Source: Lysobacteraceae bacterium PS02065 (GTDB lineage: Bacteria; Pseudomonadota; Gammaproteobacteria; Xanthomonadales; Rhodanobacteraceae). Taken from it: DNA of 47,759 nucleotides. The notes beneath the pieces were generated by a model. It had not been told where the DNA came from, ran no database searches, and saw only the letters and a program-made list of their open reading frames with translations. Of the stretch, positions 18,134 to 26,325 are shown piece after piece. The stretch is taken from the NCBI GenBank assembly GCA_029959555.1, contig JASCPI010000040.1:1-47759 (forward strand). The letters are read 5' to 3'. The position numbers and the translations under genes are program-made. Each line of letters starts with the position of its first letter. Positions within the stretch are counted from its first letter, which is position 1.

Positions 18134-19188
18134 GGCGCACGCAGCTGGCGCAGGTAACGCGCGACGGCGCGGTTGTGTTCGTCGAGCGTCGCGCTGAAGA
18201 CGTGACGACCGCTGCCGTCACCGACAGCGACGAAGTACAGCGCGTTGCCGTCGGCCGGATTCAACGCCGCCTCGAGCGCGCGCAGGCCCGGCATCGCGAT
18301 CGGCGTCGGCGGCAGGCCGGCGCGCGTATAGGTGTTGTAAGGCGTGTCGGCGTCGAGGTCGCGACGACGGATGTTGCCGTCGTAGGCCTCGCCGAGCCCG
18401 TAGACGACGGTCGGATCGGTCTGCAGGCGCATGCCGATGCGCAGGCGTCGCGCGAACACACCCGAAATCTGCGGGCGCTCGTCGGCGATGCCCGATTCCT
18501 TCTCGATGATCGAGGCCATGATGAGCGCCTCGTACGGCGTCTTGACCACGGCGGCAGCGTCACGCGCGGGCCACAGGCGGTCGAGCTCGCGGCGCATGGC
18601 CGTGTGCGCACGACGCAGCACGTCGAGATCGCTGTCGCCCTTCACCCAGGAGTACGTCTCGGGCAGGAACCAGCCTTCGGGATGGCCGCCCTCGATCGAC
18701 AGGCGCGCTACGATCGTGGCGTCGTCGAGTCCCGGCAAGGTCTGGGCGAGGCCGCTGTCGGCGGCGAGCGCGAGGCGCAGCTGGCGGAACGTCCAGCCGT
18801 CGACGATCGTGAAGCGGTGCTGCACGACGCGGCCGGCGGCCATCGCCGTGAGCAGGTCGCGCGGCGTCATGCCGGGCGTGAGCGCGTATTCGCCGGCTTG
18901 CAGGCGCGAGGCCACGTCCATCTCGTGCGCGAGCACGCGCCAGAAGAACGGCGAACCGCGCGTGACGCCTTCACGGCGCAGCTGGCGCACGATCGCCTTG
19001 AAGCGCGTGCCGCGCTCGAAATCGATCGTGCGCGGCGCCTCGACGACGAGCGGTGCGTCGGCGAAACGCTTGAAATCCTGCCACGCGATGCCGGCGAGCA
19101 CGGCGACGGCCACGGCGGCGAGCGCGACGAGGACGAGCAGCACGCGCAGGATGCCGCCGCGGGATCGGGGAAGAGGCTTGAAGGTCAT
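18130..19188 (-). CDS. mltG: Endolytic murein transglycosylase MltG
   Basis: Inner-membrane enzyme that cuts nascent glycan strands and sets their length, 352 residues. One membrane segment at about 14-34 leaves the rest periplasmic. A LysM-like region precedes the YceG domain. The catalytic Glu is in ASIIEKESG near residue 229, followed by RLRIGMRLQTDPTVVYG and YNTYTRAGLPPTPI, both typical. The start at 19188 gives a short basic tail before the membrane segment. It lies 55 bases after pabB. Confidence 0.95.
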   Translation of the reverse strand: MTFKPLPRSRGGILRVLLVLVALAAVAVAVLAGIAWQDFKRFADAPLVVEAPRTIDFERGTRFKAIVRQLRREGVTRGSPFFWRVLAHEMDVASRLQAGEYALTPGMTPRDLLTAMAAGRVVQHRFTIVDGWTFRQLRLALAADSGLAQTLPGLDDATIVARLSIEGGHPEGWFLPETYSWVKGDSDLDVLRRAHTAMRRELDRLWPARDAAAVVKTPYEALIMASIIEKESGIADERPQISGVFARRLRIGMRLQTDPTVVYGLGEAYDGNIRRRDLDADTPYNTYTRAGLPPTPIAMPGLRALEAALNPADGNALYFVAVGDGSGRHVFSATLDEHNRAVARYLRQLRAP

Positions 19189-19243
19189 GCGGTCACGCCG
19201 GAAAGACGCCGAAGCGTAGCAGGATCGACCGGATCGGATCGCG

Positions 19244-20614
19244 TCACGCGTCGAGGTCGAACGCACGCAGCAGACCGCGCGCCTTGGCGCGCGTTTCGGC
19301 GAGCTCGGCTTCGGCGACCGAATCGACGACGATGCCGGCACCGGCGCGCAGGCGGACCTCGTCGTCCTCGAGCGTCAGGGTGCGGATCAGGATGTTGAGA
19401 TCGAGGTCGCCATTGCGGCCGAGGTAGCCGATCGAGCCGGTGTAGGCACCGCGCGGCACGCCTTCGAGCTCGGCGATGATCTCCATGCAGCGCACCTTCG
19501 GACATCCCGTGATCGTGCCGCCCGGGAACACCGCCGCGATCACCTCGGCGGGTGTGACGCCGTCGCGCAGGCGGCCGCGCACGTTCGAAACGATGTGGTG
19601 GACGTGCGCGTAGCTCTCCACGCCCATGAGTTCGTCGACGACGACGCTGCCCGGCACGCAGACGCGGCCGAGGTCGTTGCGCTCGAGGTCGATCAGCATG
19701 ACGTGTTCGGCGCGCTCCTTCGGATGGCCGACCAGCTCGCGCACGCGCGCGGCCTCGTCGTCGCCGGGCAGGCGTGCGCGCGTGCCGGCGATCGGACGCG
19801 TCTGCACATCATGTCCACGCACCTCGACGAGGCGTTCGGGCGACGAGCTCGCGATGGTCCATCCCGGCTGCTGCACGAGCGCAGCGAACGGAGACGGGTT
19901 CGCGCGCCGCAACGCGGCGTACACGGAAGCCGGCGAGGTGGGCCCGCGCAGACCGAGGCACCATTCGCGCGACAGGTTCACCTGGAAAACGTCGCCGGCG
20001 CGCAGGTACGCCTGCGTGTGCGCGACGCCGTCGAGGAAACGTTCCGGCGCATCCTCGTCGACGCGTTCGACGAGAGGCTGTGCCGCCATGAATGCGGGCG
20101 TCGCCGCGAGATCGGCCTCGACGACGTCGAGCAGGTCTGCGAAGTCGGGCTCGGCGACGAGCAGCGTGCGATCGGCCGCGTGGTCGACGACGATCGCGAC
20201 CGGACAGCGCAGCGCGAGTGCGCGCGGCACGCGACCACGTTCGGTCGGCAGCTGCAGGCGCGGTTCGACTTCGGCCGCGAGCGCGTAGCCGAGATACAGC
20301 AGCCAGCCACCCATAAAGGGCAGCGGCTCGGGCGACGCGTCGGCGACGTGCGCGGTCCGCCAGGCAGCATCGAGCACGTCGAGGAAGCGCGTGCCGAGCA
20401 CCTCACCGGATGCGTCACGCACCAGCCCGTCGGCACCGAGCGCGAACGAGGCCTGCGGACACGCGAAAAGGATGTCGTGGCGCGCCTGCGCGGTGCCGTG
20501 GGCGACGCTCTCGAGCAGGCCCGGATACCGCGACGGCCACGCCGCGGCGAGCGCGAGCAGGTCGCGCCGCCCGGGCAGCACGCGCACGAGCGGCGTCGTG
20601 CCGCGCGGGGCCAT
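19244..20614 (-). CDS. pabB: Aminodeoxychorismate synthase component I (chorismate-binding)
   Basis: Chorismate-utilising enzyme of 456 residues. The N-terminal domain has a tryptophan-pocket-like LLES (33-36). The catalytic domain keeps GDVFQVNLSR, SSSPERLVEV, HVMLIDLERNDLGRV, FPGGTITGCPKV and GAYTGSIGYLG. The motif at 274-278 is PIAGT; E. coli PabB has PIKGT with a catalytic lysine, while PIAGT is typical of anthranilate synthase. Context (between fabF and mltG, where pabC is common) favours PabB for folate. TrpE-like activity cannot be excluded. Neither pabA nor pabC is in the window. Confidence 0.8.
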   Translation of the reverse strand: MAPRGTTPLVRVLPGRRDLLALAAAWPSRYPGLLESVAHGTAQARHDILFACPQASFALGADGLVRDASGEVLGTRFLDVLDAAWRTAHVADASPEPLPFMGGWLLYLGYALAAEVEPRLQLPTERGRVPRALALRCPVAIVVDHAADRTLLVAEPDFADLLDVVEADLAATPAFMAAQPLVERVDEDAPERFLDGVAHTQAYLRAGDVFQVNLSREWCLGLRGPTSPASVYAALRRANPSPFAALVQQPGWTIASSSPERLVEVRGHDVQTRPIAGTRARLPGDDEAARVRELVGHPKERAEHVMLIDLERNDLGRVCVPGSVVVDELMGVESYAHVHHIVSNVRGRLRDGVTPAEVIAAVFPGGTITGCPKVRCMEIIAELEGVPRGAYTGSIGYLGRNGDLDLNILIRTLTLEDDEVRLRAGAGIVVDSVAEAELAETRAKARGLLRAFDLDA

Positions 20615-20631
20615 GTCGTTCGCCGCCGCGA

Positions 20632-21870
20632 TCAGATGCGGCGGAAGACCAGCGTGCCGTTGGTGCCGCCGAAGCCGAAGCCGTTCGACACCGCGACCGA
20701 GATCGACTTCTCGCGCGCGACGTTCGGCACATAGTCGAGGTCGCAGCCTTCGCCCGGCTCGTCGAGGTTGATCGTCGGCGGGATGATGCCGTGGTACAGC
20801 GCGAGGATCGTGAAGATCGCCTCTACGCCGCCGGCCGCGCCGAGCAGGTGACCGGTCATCGACTTGGTCGAGCTGACCATCGTCTTGTAGGCGTGGTCAC
20901 CGAGCGCACGCTTGAGCGCGAGCGTCTCGGCAACGTCGCCGAGTGGCGTCGAGGTACCGTGTGCGTTGAGGTACTCGACCTGGTCGGCGTTGATGCCGGC
21001 ATCCTTCATGGCCGCGGCCATGCAGCGCGCCGGGCCTTCGCCGTTCTCGCTCGGCGCGGTCATGTGGAACGCGTCGCTGCTGCTGCCGCTGCCGGCGAGT
21101 TCGCAGTAGATACGCGCGCCGCGCTTCTTCGCGCTCTCGTACTCCTCGAGCACGAGGATGCCGGCGCCGTCACCGAGCACGAAGCCGTCGCGGTCCTTGT
21201 CCCACGGACGGCTCGCGCGCAGCGGGTCGTCGTTGCGCGTGGACATCGCCTTCATCGAGCAGAAGCCGCCGACCGCGGTCGGCACCGTCGCGTACTCGGC
21301 ACCGCCCGCGATCATCGCATCGGCGTCGCCGTACTGGATCAGGCGCATCGCCATGCCGATGCTGTGGTTGGACGTCGCGCACGCCGACACGGCCGAGAAG
21401 TTCGGGCCCTTGATGCCGGTCATGATCGAGATGTGGCCCGAGACCATGTTGATGATCGTCGACGGCACGTAGAACGGCGAAATCTTGCGCGGGCCACCTT
21501 CGTGCCACGCGACCGTGGTCTTCTCGATGCCGGCGATGCCGCCGATGCCCGAGCCGATCAGCGCACCGGTGCGCTCGGCATTCGCCTCGGTGATCTCGAG
21601 ACCGGCATCACGCAGCGCCATGAGCGCGGCGGCGACACCGTAATGGATGAAGTTGTCCATCTTCTTGACGTCTTTCGGCGCGATCCATGCCGCGGCGTCG
21701 AAGTCGCGGACCTCGCCGGCGATGCGCGTGGGGAACGCGCTGACGTCGAAATTGGTGATCGGGCCGATACCGCTGCGGCCGTTGCGGATGGCATCCCAGG
21801 CGGTCTCGAGGTCGTTGCCCACGGGGCTGACGATGCCGAGACCGGTGACGACGACGCGACGCTTGCTCAT
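20632..21870 (-). CDS. fabF: 3-oxoacyl-ACP synthase II
   Basis: Elongating condensing enzyme of fatty-acid synthesis, 412 residues. The active-site Cys lies in SACATSNHSIG, and the two His in HGTSTPLGD and GHLLGAAGG; the end NGFGFGGTNGTLVF is typical. The ATG at 21870 starts the conserved SKRRVVVTGLG; an earlier ATG adds an unconserved tail. A terminator stands between acpP and this gene, so it may be expressed at a lower level than acpP. pabB follows after 17 bases. Confidence 0.96.
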   Translation of the reverse strand: MSKRRVVVTGLGIVSPVGNDLETAWDAIRNGRSGIGPITNFDVSAFPTRIAGEVRDFDAAAWIAPKDVKKMDNFIHYGVAAALMALRDAGLEITEANAERTGALIGSGIGGIAGIEKTTVAWHEGGPRKISPFYVPSTIINMVSGHISIMTGIKGPNFSAVSACATSNHSIGMAMRLIQYGDADAMIAGGAEYATVPTAVGGFCSMKAMSTRNDDPLRASRPWDKDRDGFVLGDGAGILVLEEYESAKKRGARIYCELAGSGSSSDAFHMTAPSENGEGPARCMAAAMKDAGINADQVEYLNAHGTSTPLGDVAETLALKRALGDHAYKTMVSSTKSMTGHLLGAAGGVEAIFTILALYHGIIPPTINLDEPGEGCDLDYVPNVAREKSISVAVSNGFGFGGTNGTLVFRRI

Positions 21871-21935
21871 GCTGGGACTTCCACGTGTGGGGAGCGCCTC
21901 GCCGTGCATACGCCGGCGTACCGTTCCCGATCCTC

Positions 21936-21968
21936 AAAACGAAAGCTGCGCCCTCGGGCGCAGCTTTC
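21936..21968 (-). terminator. Intrinsic terminator between acpP and fabF
   Basis: A perfect inverted repeat (arms 21941-21953 and 21956-21968, GAAAGCTGCGCCC and its complement) is followed on the minus strand by CGTTTTG. It begins about 80 bases after the acpP stop. Partial termination here would let the very abundant acpP be made in excess of fabF and later genes. Confidence 0.75.
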
Positions 21969-22049
21969 TGACTCAATGTGCGGCGCGTCCGACCCGTCGT
22001 CGCGGTGCGACGACGGGTGGAGTCGCGGTCGCCGCGCCCGCCAGGTCCA

Positions 22050-22289
22050 TCAGGACTTGACGTGCGACTTCACGTAATCGACCGCCTGCTGGACCGTCGT
22101 GATCTTCTCGGCTTCCTCGTCCGGGATCTCGCACTCGAACTCTTCCTCGAGCGCCATCACGAGTTCGACGGTGTCGAGCGAGTCGGCGCCCAGATCATCG
22201 ACGAACGACGCGTTCGGCGTGACCTCGTCTTCCTTCACGCCCAGTTGTTCGACGACGATCTTCTTGACGCGTTCTTCGATAGTGCTCAT
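22050..22289 (-). CDS. acpP: Acyl carrier protein
   Basis: Acidic protein of 79 residues that carries growing acyl chains. Ser37 in GADSLDTVEL receives 4'-phosphopantetheine. It is followed by a terminator and preceded by a probable promoter and a 77-base structured leader, matching the separate high expression known for acpP. Confidence 0.99.
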   Translation of the reverse strand: MSTIEERVKKIVVEQLGVKEDEVTPNASFVDDLGADSLDTVELVMALEEEFECEIPDEEAEKITTVQQAVDYVKSHVKS

Positions 22290-22320
22290 GTGTGTGGAAT
22301 CTCCCGATGGGATTGGTTGT

Positions 22321-22360
22321 GCGGTCGCCTTTGGCGGACCGCCGCTGGGGCGCAGGCCCC
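22321..22360 (-). promoter_or_regulatory. Two hairpins in the acpP leader
   Basis: 22321-22342 forms a stem of about 9 bp with a 3-base loop and one bulged base (GCGGTCGCC against GGCGGACCGC). 22347-22360 forms a 5-bp GGGGC/GCCCC stem with a 4-base loop. Both fall between the probable -10 element and the acpP ribosome-binding site. They could stabilise the transcript; no known riboswitch or ligand is implied. Confidence 0.4.
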
Positions 22361-22373
22361 GCGAGGCCGGCGC

Positions 22374-22379
22374 ATTGTA
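22374..22379 (-). promoter_or_regulatory. Probable -10 element for acpP
   Basis: The minus strand reads TACAAT, one base from TATAAT, in the 136-base fabG-acpP gap. The -35 side at 16-18 bases is poor (TAGCGA region). The expected start leaves a leader of about 77 bases. Confidence 0.45.
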
Positions 22380-22425
22380 GTGGAACCCGTTCACAGTCGC
22401 TACCGACCGGCAGCGCCCGTGTGTG

Positions 22426-23169
22426 TCACGCCATGTACATGCCGCCGTTGACGTGCAGCGTCTCGCCGGTGACGTACGCCGCCGCCGGCGAGGCGAGGAA
22501 CGCGACGGCTTCCGCGATGTCCTGCGGACCGCCGAAACGCTGCAGCGCGATCTGCGCGAGCAGCGCGTTGCGTTGTTCTTCGGGAAGCGCACGCGTCATG
22601 TCGGTATCGATGAAACCCGGCGCGACGACATTGACCGTCACGCCGCGCGAACCGATCTCGCGCGCGAGCGACTTCGAGAACGCGATGATGCCGGCCTTCG
22701 CCGCGGCGTAGTTGGACTGCCCTGCGTTGCCCATCACGCCGATCACCGAGGCGATGCTGATGATGCGTCCCTTGCGCGCCTTCATCATGCCGCGCATGAC
22801 CGCCTTCGAGGCGCGGTAGACCGAACTCAGGTTGGTGTCGAGGATGGCCTGCCAGTCCTCGTCCTTCATGCGCATGAGCAGCTGGTCGCGCGTGATGCCG
22901 GCGTTGTTGACGAGGATCGACACCGCGCCGAATTCCTTGCCGATCGCGTCGACGAGGGCCTCGATCGCGGCGCCGTCTACGACGTCGAGCACGCGACCGT
23001 GGCCACCGTGCGCGGCGAGGCGCTCTCCGATCGCGTTCGCGCCGGCTTCGGAGGTCGCGGTGCCGACGACCGTGGCACCGCGTGCGGCGAGCGTGTCGGC
23101 GATAGCCGCGCCGATGCCGCGGCTCGCGCCGGTGACGAGGACGATCTCGCCGGTGAGGGATGCGCTCAT
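22426..23169 (-). CDS. fabG: 3-oxoacyl-ACP reductase
   Basis: NADPH-dependent reductase of the fatty-acid elongation cycle, 247 residues. The cofactor motif TGASRGIG lies at 13-20, NNAG follows, and the catalytic YxxxK is in QSNYAAAKAG. The C-terminus GETLHVNGGMYM is typical. The ATG at 23169 follows CCGGAG. It lies 34 bases after fabD. Confidence 0.98.
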   Translation of the reverse strand: MSASLTGEIVLVTGASRGIGAAIADTLAARGATVVGTATSEAGANAIGERLAAHGGHGRVLDVVDGAAIEALVDAIGKEFGAVSILVNNAGITRDQLLMRMKDEDWQAILDTNLSSVYRASKAVMRGMMKARKGRIISIASVIGVMGNAGQSNYAAAKAGIIAFSKSLAREIGSRGVTVNVVAPGFIDTDMTRALPEEQRNALLAQIALQRFGGPQDIAEAVAFLASPAAAYVTGETLHVNGGMYMA

Positions 23170-23203
23170 GGAAACGTGCTCCGGAAAACGATGAAGGGGG
23201 GAA

Positions 23204-24154
23204 TCAGATCCAGGCTTCGCGTGCAGCGGCGAGGTCGGACGGCAGTCCGATCGCGCGCGCGTCGAGGCCCTTGTCGATGCGCTTGACGAGGCCGGCGAGC
23301 ACCTTGCCCGGGCCGCATTCGGCGAGGCGCGTCGCACCTCCCGCCGCGAGCGCCTGCACGCACTGGGTCCAGCGCACCGGCAGGTAGAGCTGGCGCACGA
23401 GCGCGTCGCGGATCGCCTCGGTGCCGGCATGCTCCGCGGCGTCGACGTTCTGCACGACCGGGATCGATGGCGACTGCCATGCGTACGCGGTCATCGCCTC
23501 GGCGAGGCGATTGGCCGCTTCGCGCATGAGCGGCGTGTGCGACGGCACGCTGACGGCGAGCTTGACGGCCTTGCGCACGCCCTGTTCCGCCAGCGCGGCG
23601 ATCGCCGCATCGACGGCCTGGGCATGCCCGCCGATCACGATCTGGCCCGGCGAGTTGTAATTCGCCGGCACCACGACGTGCTCGCCCGAGACGGCCGCGC
23701 AGACGGCTTCGACGACGGCATCGTCGGCGCCGAGCACGGCGGCCATCGCACCGACGCCTTCGGGAGCCGCAGCCTGCATGGCCTGACCGCGGATGCGCAC
23801 GAGGTGCGCGGCATCGTGCAGCGAGAGCACCCCCGCCGCGACCAGCGCGGTGTACTCACCGAGACTATGGCCGGCGACGCGCGAGGGCAGCGCCCCACCC
23901 TCCTCACCCCACGCGCGCCACACGGCGATGCCCGCGGCGAGCAGCGCGGGCTGGGTGTACTCGGTGCGGTTGAGCAGTTCCTCGGGGCCGCCCTGCGACA
24001 GCGCCCAGAGATCGGTGCCGGCGCCGGCCGATGCCTCATCGAACGTCGCGCGCACGAGAGCATGACGGTCGGACAGGTCGGCGAGCATGCCGACCGACTG
24101 CGAGCCCTGCCCCGGGAAGACGAAGGCGAGCGTGGGAGAAACGTTCGTGGTCAC
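23204..24154 (-). CDS. fabD: Malonyl-CoA:ACP transacylase, GTG start
   Basis: Loads malonyl groups on ACP, 316 residues. PGQGSQ lies near 14-19 and the nucleophile Ser97 in GHSLGEY. The GTG at 24154 overlaps the preceding stop as GTGA and places LAFVFPGQGSQ at the usual distance from the N-terminus. An earlier ATG would extend further into the upstream gene and add unconserved residues. Confidence 0.95.
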   Translation of the reverse strand: MTTNVSPTLAFVFPGQGSQSVGMLADLSDRHALVRATFDEASAGAGTDLWALSQGGPEELLNRTEYTQPALLAAGIAVWRAWGEEGGALPSRVAGHSLGEYTALVAAGVLSLHDAAHLVRIRGQAMQAAAPEGVGAMAAVLGADDAVVEAVCAAVSGEHVVVPANYNSPGQIVIGGHAQAVDAAIAALAEQGVRKAVKLAVSVPSHTPLMREAANRLAEAMTAYAWQSPSIPVVQNVDAAEHAGTEAIRDALVRQLYLPVRWTQCVQALAAGGATRLAECGPGKVLAGLVKRIDKGLDARAIGLPSDLAAAREAWI

Positions 24155-24963
24155 GAGAGGGTTCCGATGATGTGGCTCGCCCACGACAGCAGGTCGATGT
24201 CGCCGTCGTGCAGGTAGTCGATGGCGAGCGCGGCGAGGAGGGCCACGGCGGCAAAGGAGACGAGGCGCAGTGCGGCGAGAGCGGCACGTACGCGTGCGGC
24301 ACTGCGGCCGAAAGGCGCGAGCACGCGGGCCACCACATGCAGGCGATCGCTGCTGTCGGTCACGATCGCGGCCACGTCAGCACGTGAACGCGAAAGGCCG
24401 CGCTTGAGGAGGTCGGACAAGGCTTGCGGCCGTTGCGCGTAGTGGCGCGCGACGCCGTGCGTGAAGAGCAGCCAATCGCGCGCCTGGGCATTGTCGAGCG
24501 ACATGACTTCGGCAGGATCCTCCTCGAAGTCGAGGAAGCCGATGCCGCCGTGGTCGAGCACGACGAGATTGCGCGCGGTGGGTTGGCCGAGGTACTGGCC
24601 GCGTGAGTGGACGTCGGCGATCGCATCGATCGCGGCCAAGGTCAGCAGATCGATCGCGGCGGTGTCGCCGCGGCACTGCGACAGGCGCGCCGAGAACGAC
24701 GATCCGATGTCGCTGAGCATGAGCAAGGCGGGCCCTTCGCCGATCACGTCCGGCACGCGCACGTCGGCATCGCGAAGCTCGCCGAGGCGACGCATCTCGA
24801 GCTGCTTGGCGCGGTCGCCGGCATGGTGCGGCGGCGGTCGCAACGGCGTGACGCCGAGGCGGCGCATGCAGGCATCGAGGAGCGCGAGCGACAGGCGCCG
24901 TTCGCCGCCGACGTAGCGCTTCATCCAGACCGGCGTATCGCGCAGGGTCAGTCGCTGGGCCAT
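24151..24963 (-). CDS. Kinase-fold membrane protein in the fab operon, probable pseudokinase
   Basis: Protein of 270 residues with a kinase/phosphotransferase-like core and one C-terminal membrane segment (about 231-249). The stretch VHSRGQYLGQPTARN aligns with the kinase catalytic loop (pattern HGDxxxxN), but Gln127 replaces the catalytic Asp. The metal ligands Asn132 and Asp145 (LDFEED) remain. LPS-kinase-like and Bud32-like proteins share this pattern. It sits between fabH (25 bases) and fabD (4-base overlap), so it is co-expressed with fatty-acid synthesis. The function is unknown; sensing or scaffolding at the membrane is a guess. The start follows GAGGGAG. Confidence 0.7.
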   Translation of the reverse strand: MAQRLTLRDTPVWMKRYVGGERRLSLALLDACMRRLGVTPLRPPPHHAGDRAKQLEMRRLGELRDADVRVPDVIGEGPALLMLSDIGSSFSARLSQCRGDTAAIDLLTLAAIDAIADVHSRGQYLGQPTARNLVVLDHGGIGFLDFEEDPAEVMSLDNAQARDWLLFTHGVARHYAQRPQALSDLLKRGLSRSRADVAAIVTDSSDRLHVVARVLAPFGRSAARVRAALAALRLVSFAAVALLAALAIDYLHDGDIDLLSWASHIIGTLS

Positions 24964-24988
24964 CGCTGCGTCTCCCTCGAAAGGTCGA

Positions 24989-25972
24989 TCAGTACCGCAG
25001 CAATGCCGAAGCCCACGTGAAGCCGCCGCCGAAGGCCTCGAGCAGCACGGTCTGCCCACGCTGAACCCGTCCCGAACGCACGGCTTCGTCCAGCGCGAGC
25101 GGCACCGAGCCCGACGAGGTATTGCCGTGGCGGTCGACGGTGACGACGACGCGCTCCATCGGCATCTTCAGGCGCTTGGCGGTGGCTTCGATGATGCGCA
25201 GGTTGGCCTGGTGCGGAATCAGCCAGTCGATCTGAGACTCGTCCATGCCGGCGGCTTCGAGCGTCTCGCCGACGATGCGGTCGAGCGTCTTGACGGCGAC
25301 CTTGAACACCTCGTTGCCGGTCATGAGCACGCGCACGCCGTGGTTGGGTTCGTCGCGGAAGCCCGCCGACACGCCCACCGGGTTGTACAGCAGGTGCTTG
25401 TAGCCGCCGTCGGCGTGCAGCTTGGTGGTCAGGATGCCCGGTTCTTCGGAGGCCTCGAGCACCACCGCGCCGGCACCGTCTCCGAACAGCACGCAGGTGC
25501 CACGATCGTTCCAGTCGAGCATGCGCGTGAGCGTCTCGGCACCGACCACGAGCGCCTTGCGGGCCTGGCCGCTGCGGATGAACGCATCGGCGACGCCGAG
25601 CGCGTAGACGAAGCCCGAACACGCTGCGTTGACGTCGAACGCCGCGCAACCGTTGGCACCGAGGCGGTGCTGCAGGAGGCAGGCCGTCGACGGAAAGATG
25701 ATGTCCGGCGTGGTCGTTCCGAGCACGATGAGGTCGAGCTCGGACGCCTGCACACCCGCGGCCTCGAGTGCACGCGTCGCCGCGTGGAACGCGAGGTCGC
25801 CCGTGGTCTCGCCGTCCGCAGCCATGCGCCGCTCACGGATGCCCGTGCGCGTGCGGATCCATTCGTCGCTGGTCTCGACGAACTTCTCTAGATCCGCGTT
25901 GGTGACGACCTTGTCGGGAAGGTAGCTGCCGGTGCCGGCGATGCGTGAGTACAACAGGGTCTCTACTCCCAT
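24989..25972 (-). CDS. fabH: 3-oxoacyl-ACP synthase III
   Basis: Initiates fatty-acid synthesis by condensing acetyl-CoA with malonyl-ACP, 327 residues. Catalytic Cys118 is in NAACSGFVY, the His in IPHQANLRI and the Asn in HGNTSS. It follows rpmF after 54 bases. The usual plsX gene between rpmF and fabH is missing. Confidence 0.97.
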   Translation of the reverse strand: MGVETLLYSRIAGTGSYLPDKVVTNADLEKFVETSDEWIRTRTGIRERRMAADGETTGDLAFHAATRALEAAGVQASELDLIVLGTTTPDIIFPSTACLLQHRLGANGCAAFDVNAACSGFVYALGVADAFIRSGQARKALVVGAETLTRMLDWNDRGTCVLFGDGAGAVVLEASEEPGILTTKLHADGGYKHLLYNPVGVSAGFRDEPNHGVRVLMTGNEVFKVAVKTLDRIVGETLEAAGMDESQIDWLIPHQANLRIIEATAKRLKMPMERVVVTVDRHGNTSSGSVPLALDEAVRSGRVQRGQTVLLEAFGGGFTWASALLRY

Positions 25973-26026
25973 GGCAGGCCGGCAGCGAGCCGCTCAGGCG
26001 GCTCGCCGGTGCTTCACACCGTCGAC

Positions 26027-26221
26027 TCAGTCCGCTTCGGGAACCGAACCCTTCGTTTCGATGACCTTCTTGCCGCGGTAGTAGCCGTCCTTGGTGACGT
26101 GGTGGCGCAGGTGCACCTCGCCCGACGTCGGATCGGTCGACAGCTGCTTGGCGGTGAGGGCGTCGTGCGAACGGCGCATGCCGCGGCGGGACGGGGTTTT
26201 ACGGCTCTTGGCGACTGCCAT
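26027..26221 (-). CDS. rpmF: Ribosomal protein L32
   Basis: Basic 64-residue protein with the L32 start MAVAKSRKTPSRRGMRRSHD and the C-terminal YYRGKKVI. It lacks the zinc cysteines seen in some L32 forms. A GGAGAG ribosome-binding site precedes the ATG. It follows yceD after 104 bases, the standard pairing. Confidence 0.97.
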   Translation of the reverse strand: MAVAKSRKTPSRRGMRRSHDALTAKQLSTDPTSGEVHLRHHVTKDGYYRGKKVIETKGSVPEAD

Positions 26222-26325
26222 GACGACTCTCCAGGGTGTAGCGGGTATGGCTTGCGGGGCAAGCGGTGTTGTAAGGATGGAACAGGGTTGGCACGACGCA
26301 GGCGCATGGCCGGCGCTTGACACGT

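Noticed and set aside
19244..20614. Direct annotation as anthranilate synthase TrpE from PIAGT
   Set aside because: The gene lies between fabF and mltG, a folate-gene position, with no other trp gene nearby. PabB proteins with this change are known, so it is kept as PabB with a caveat.
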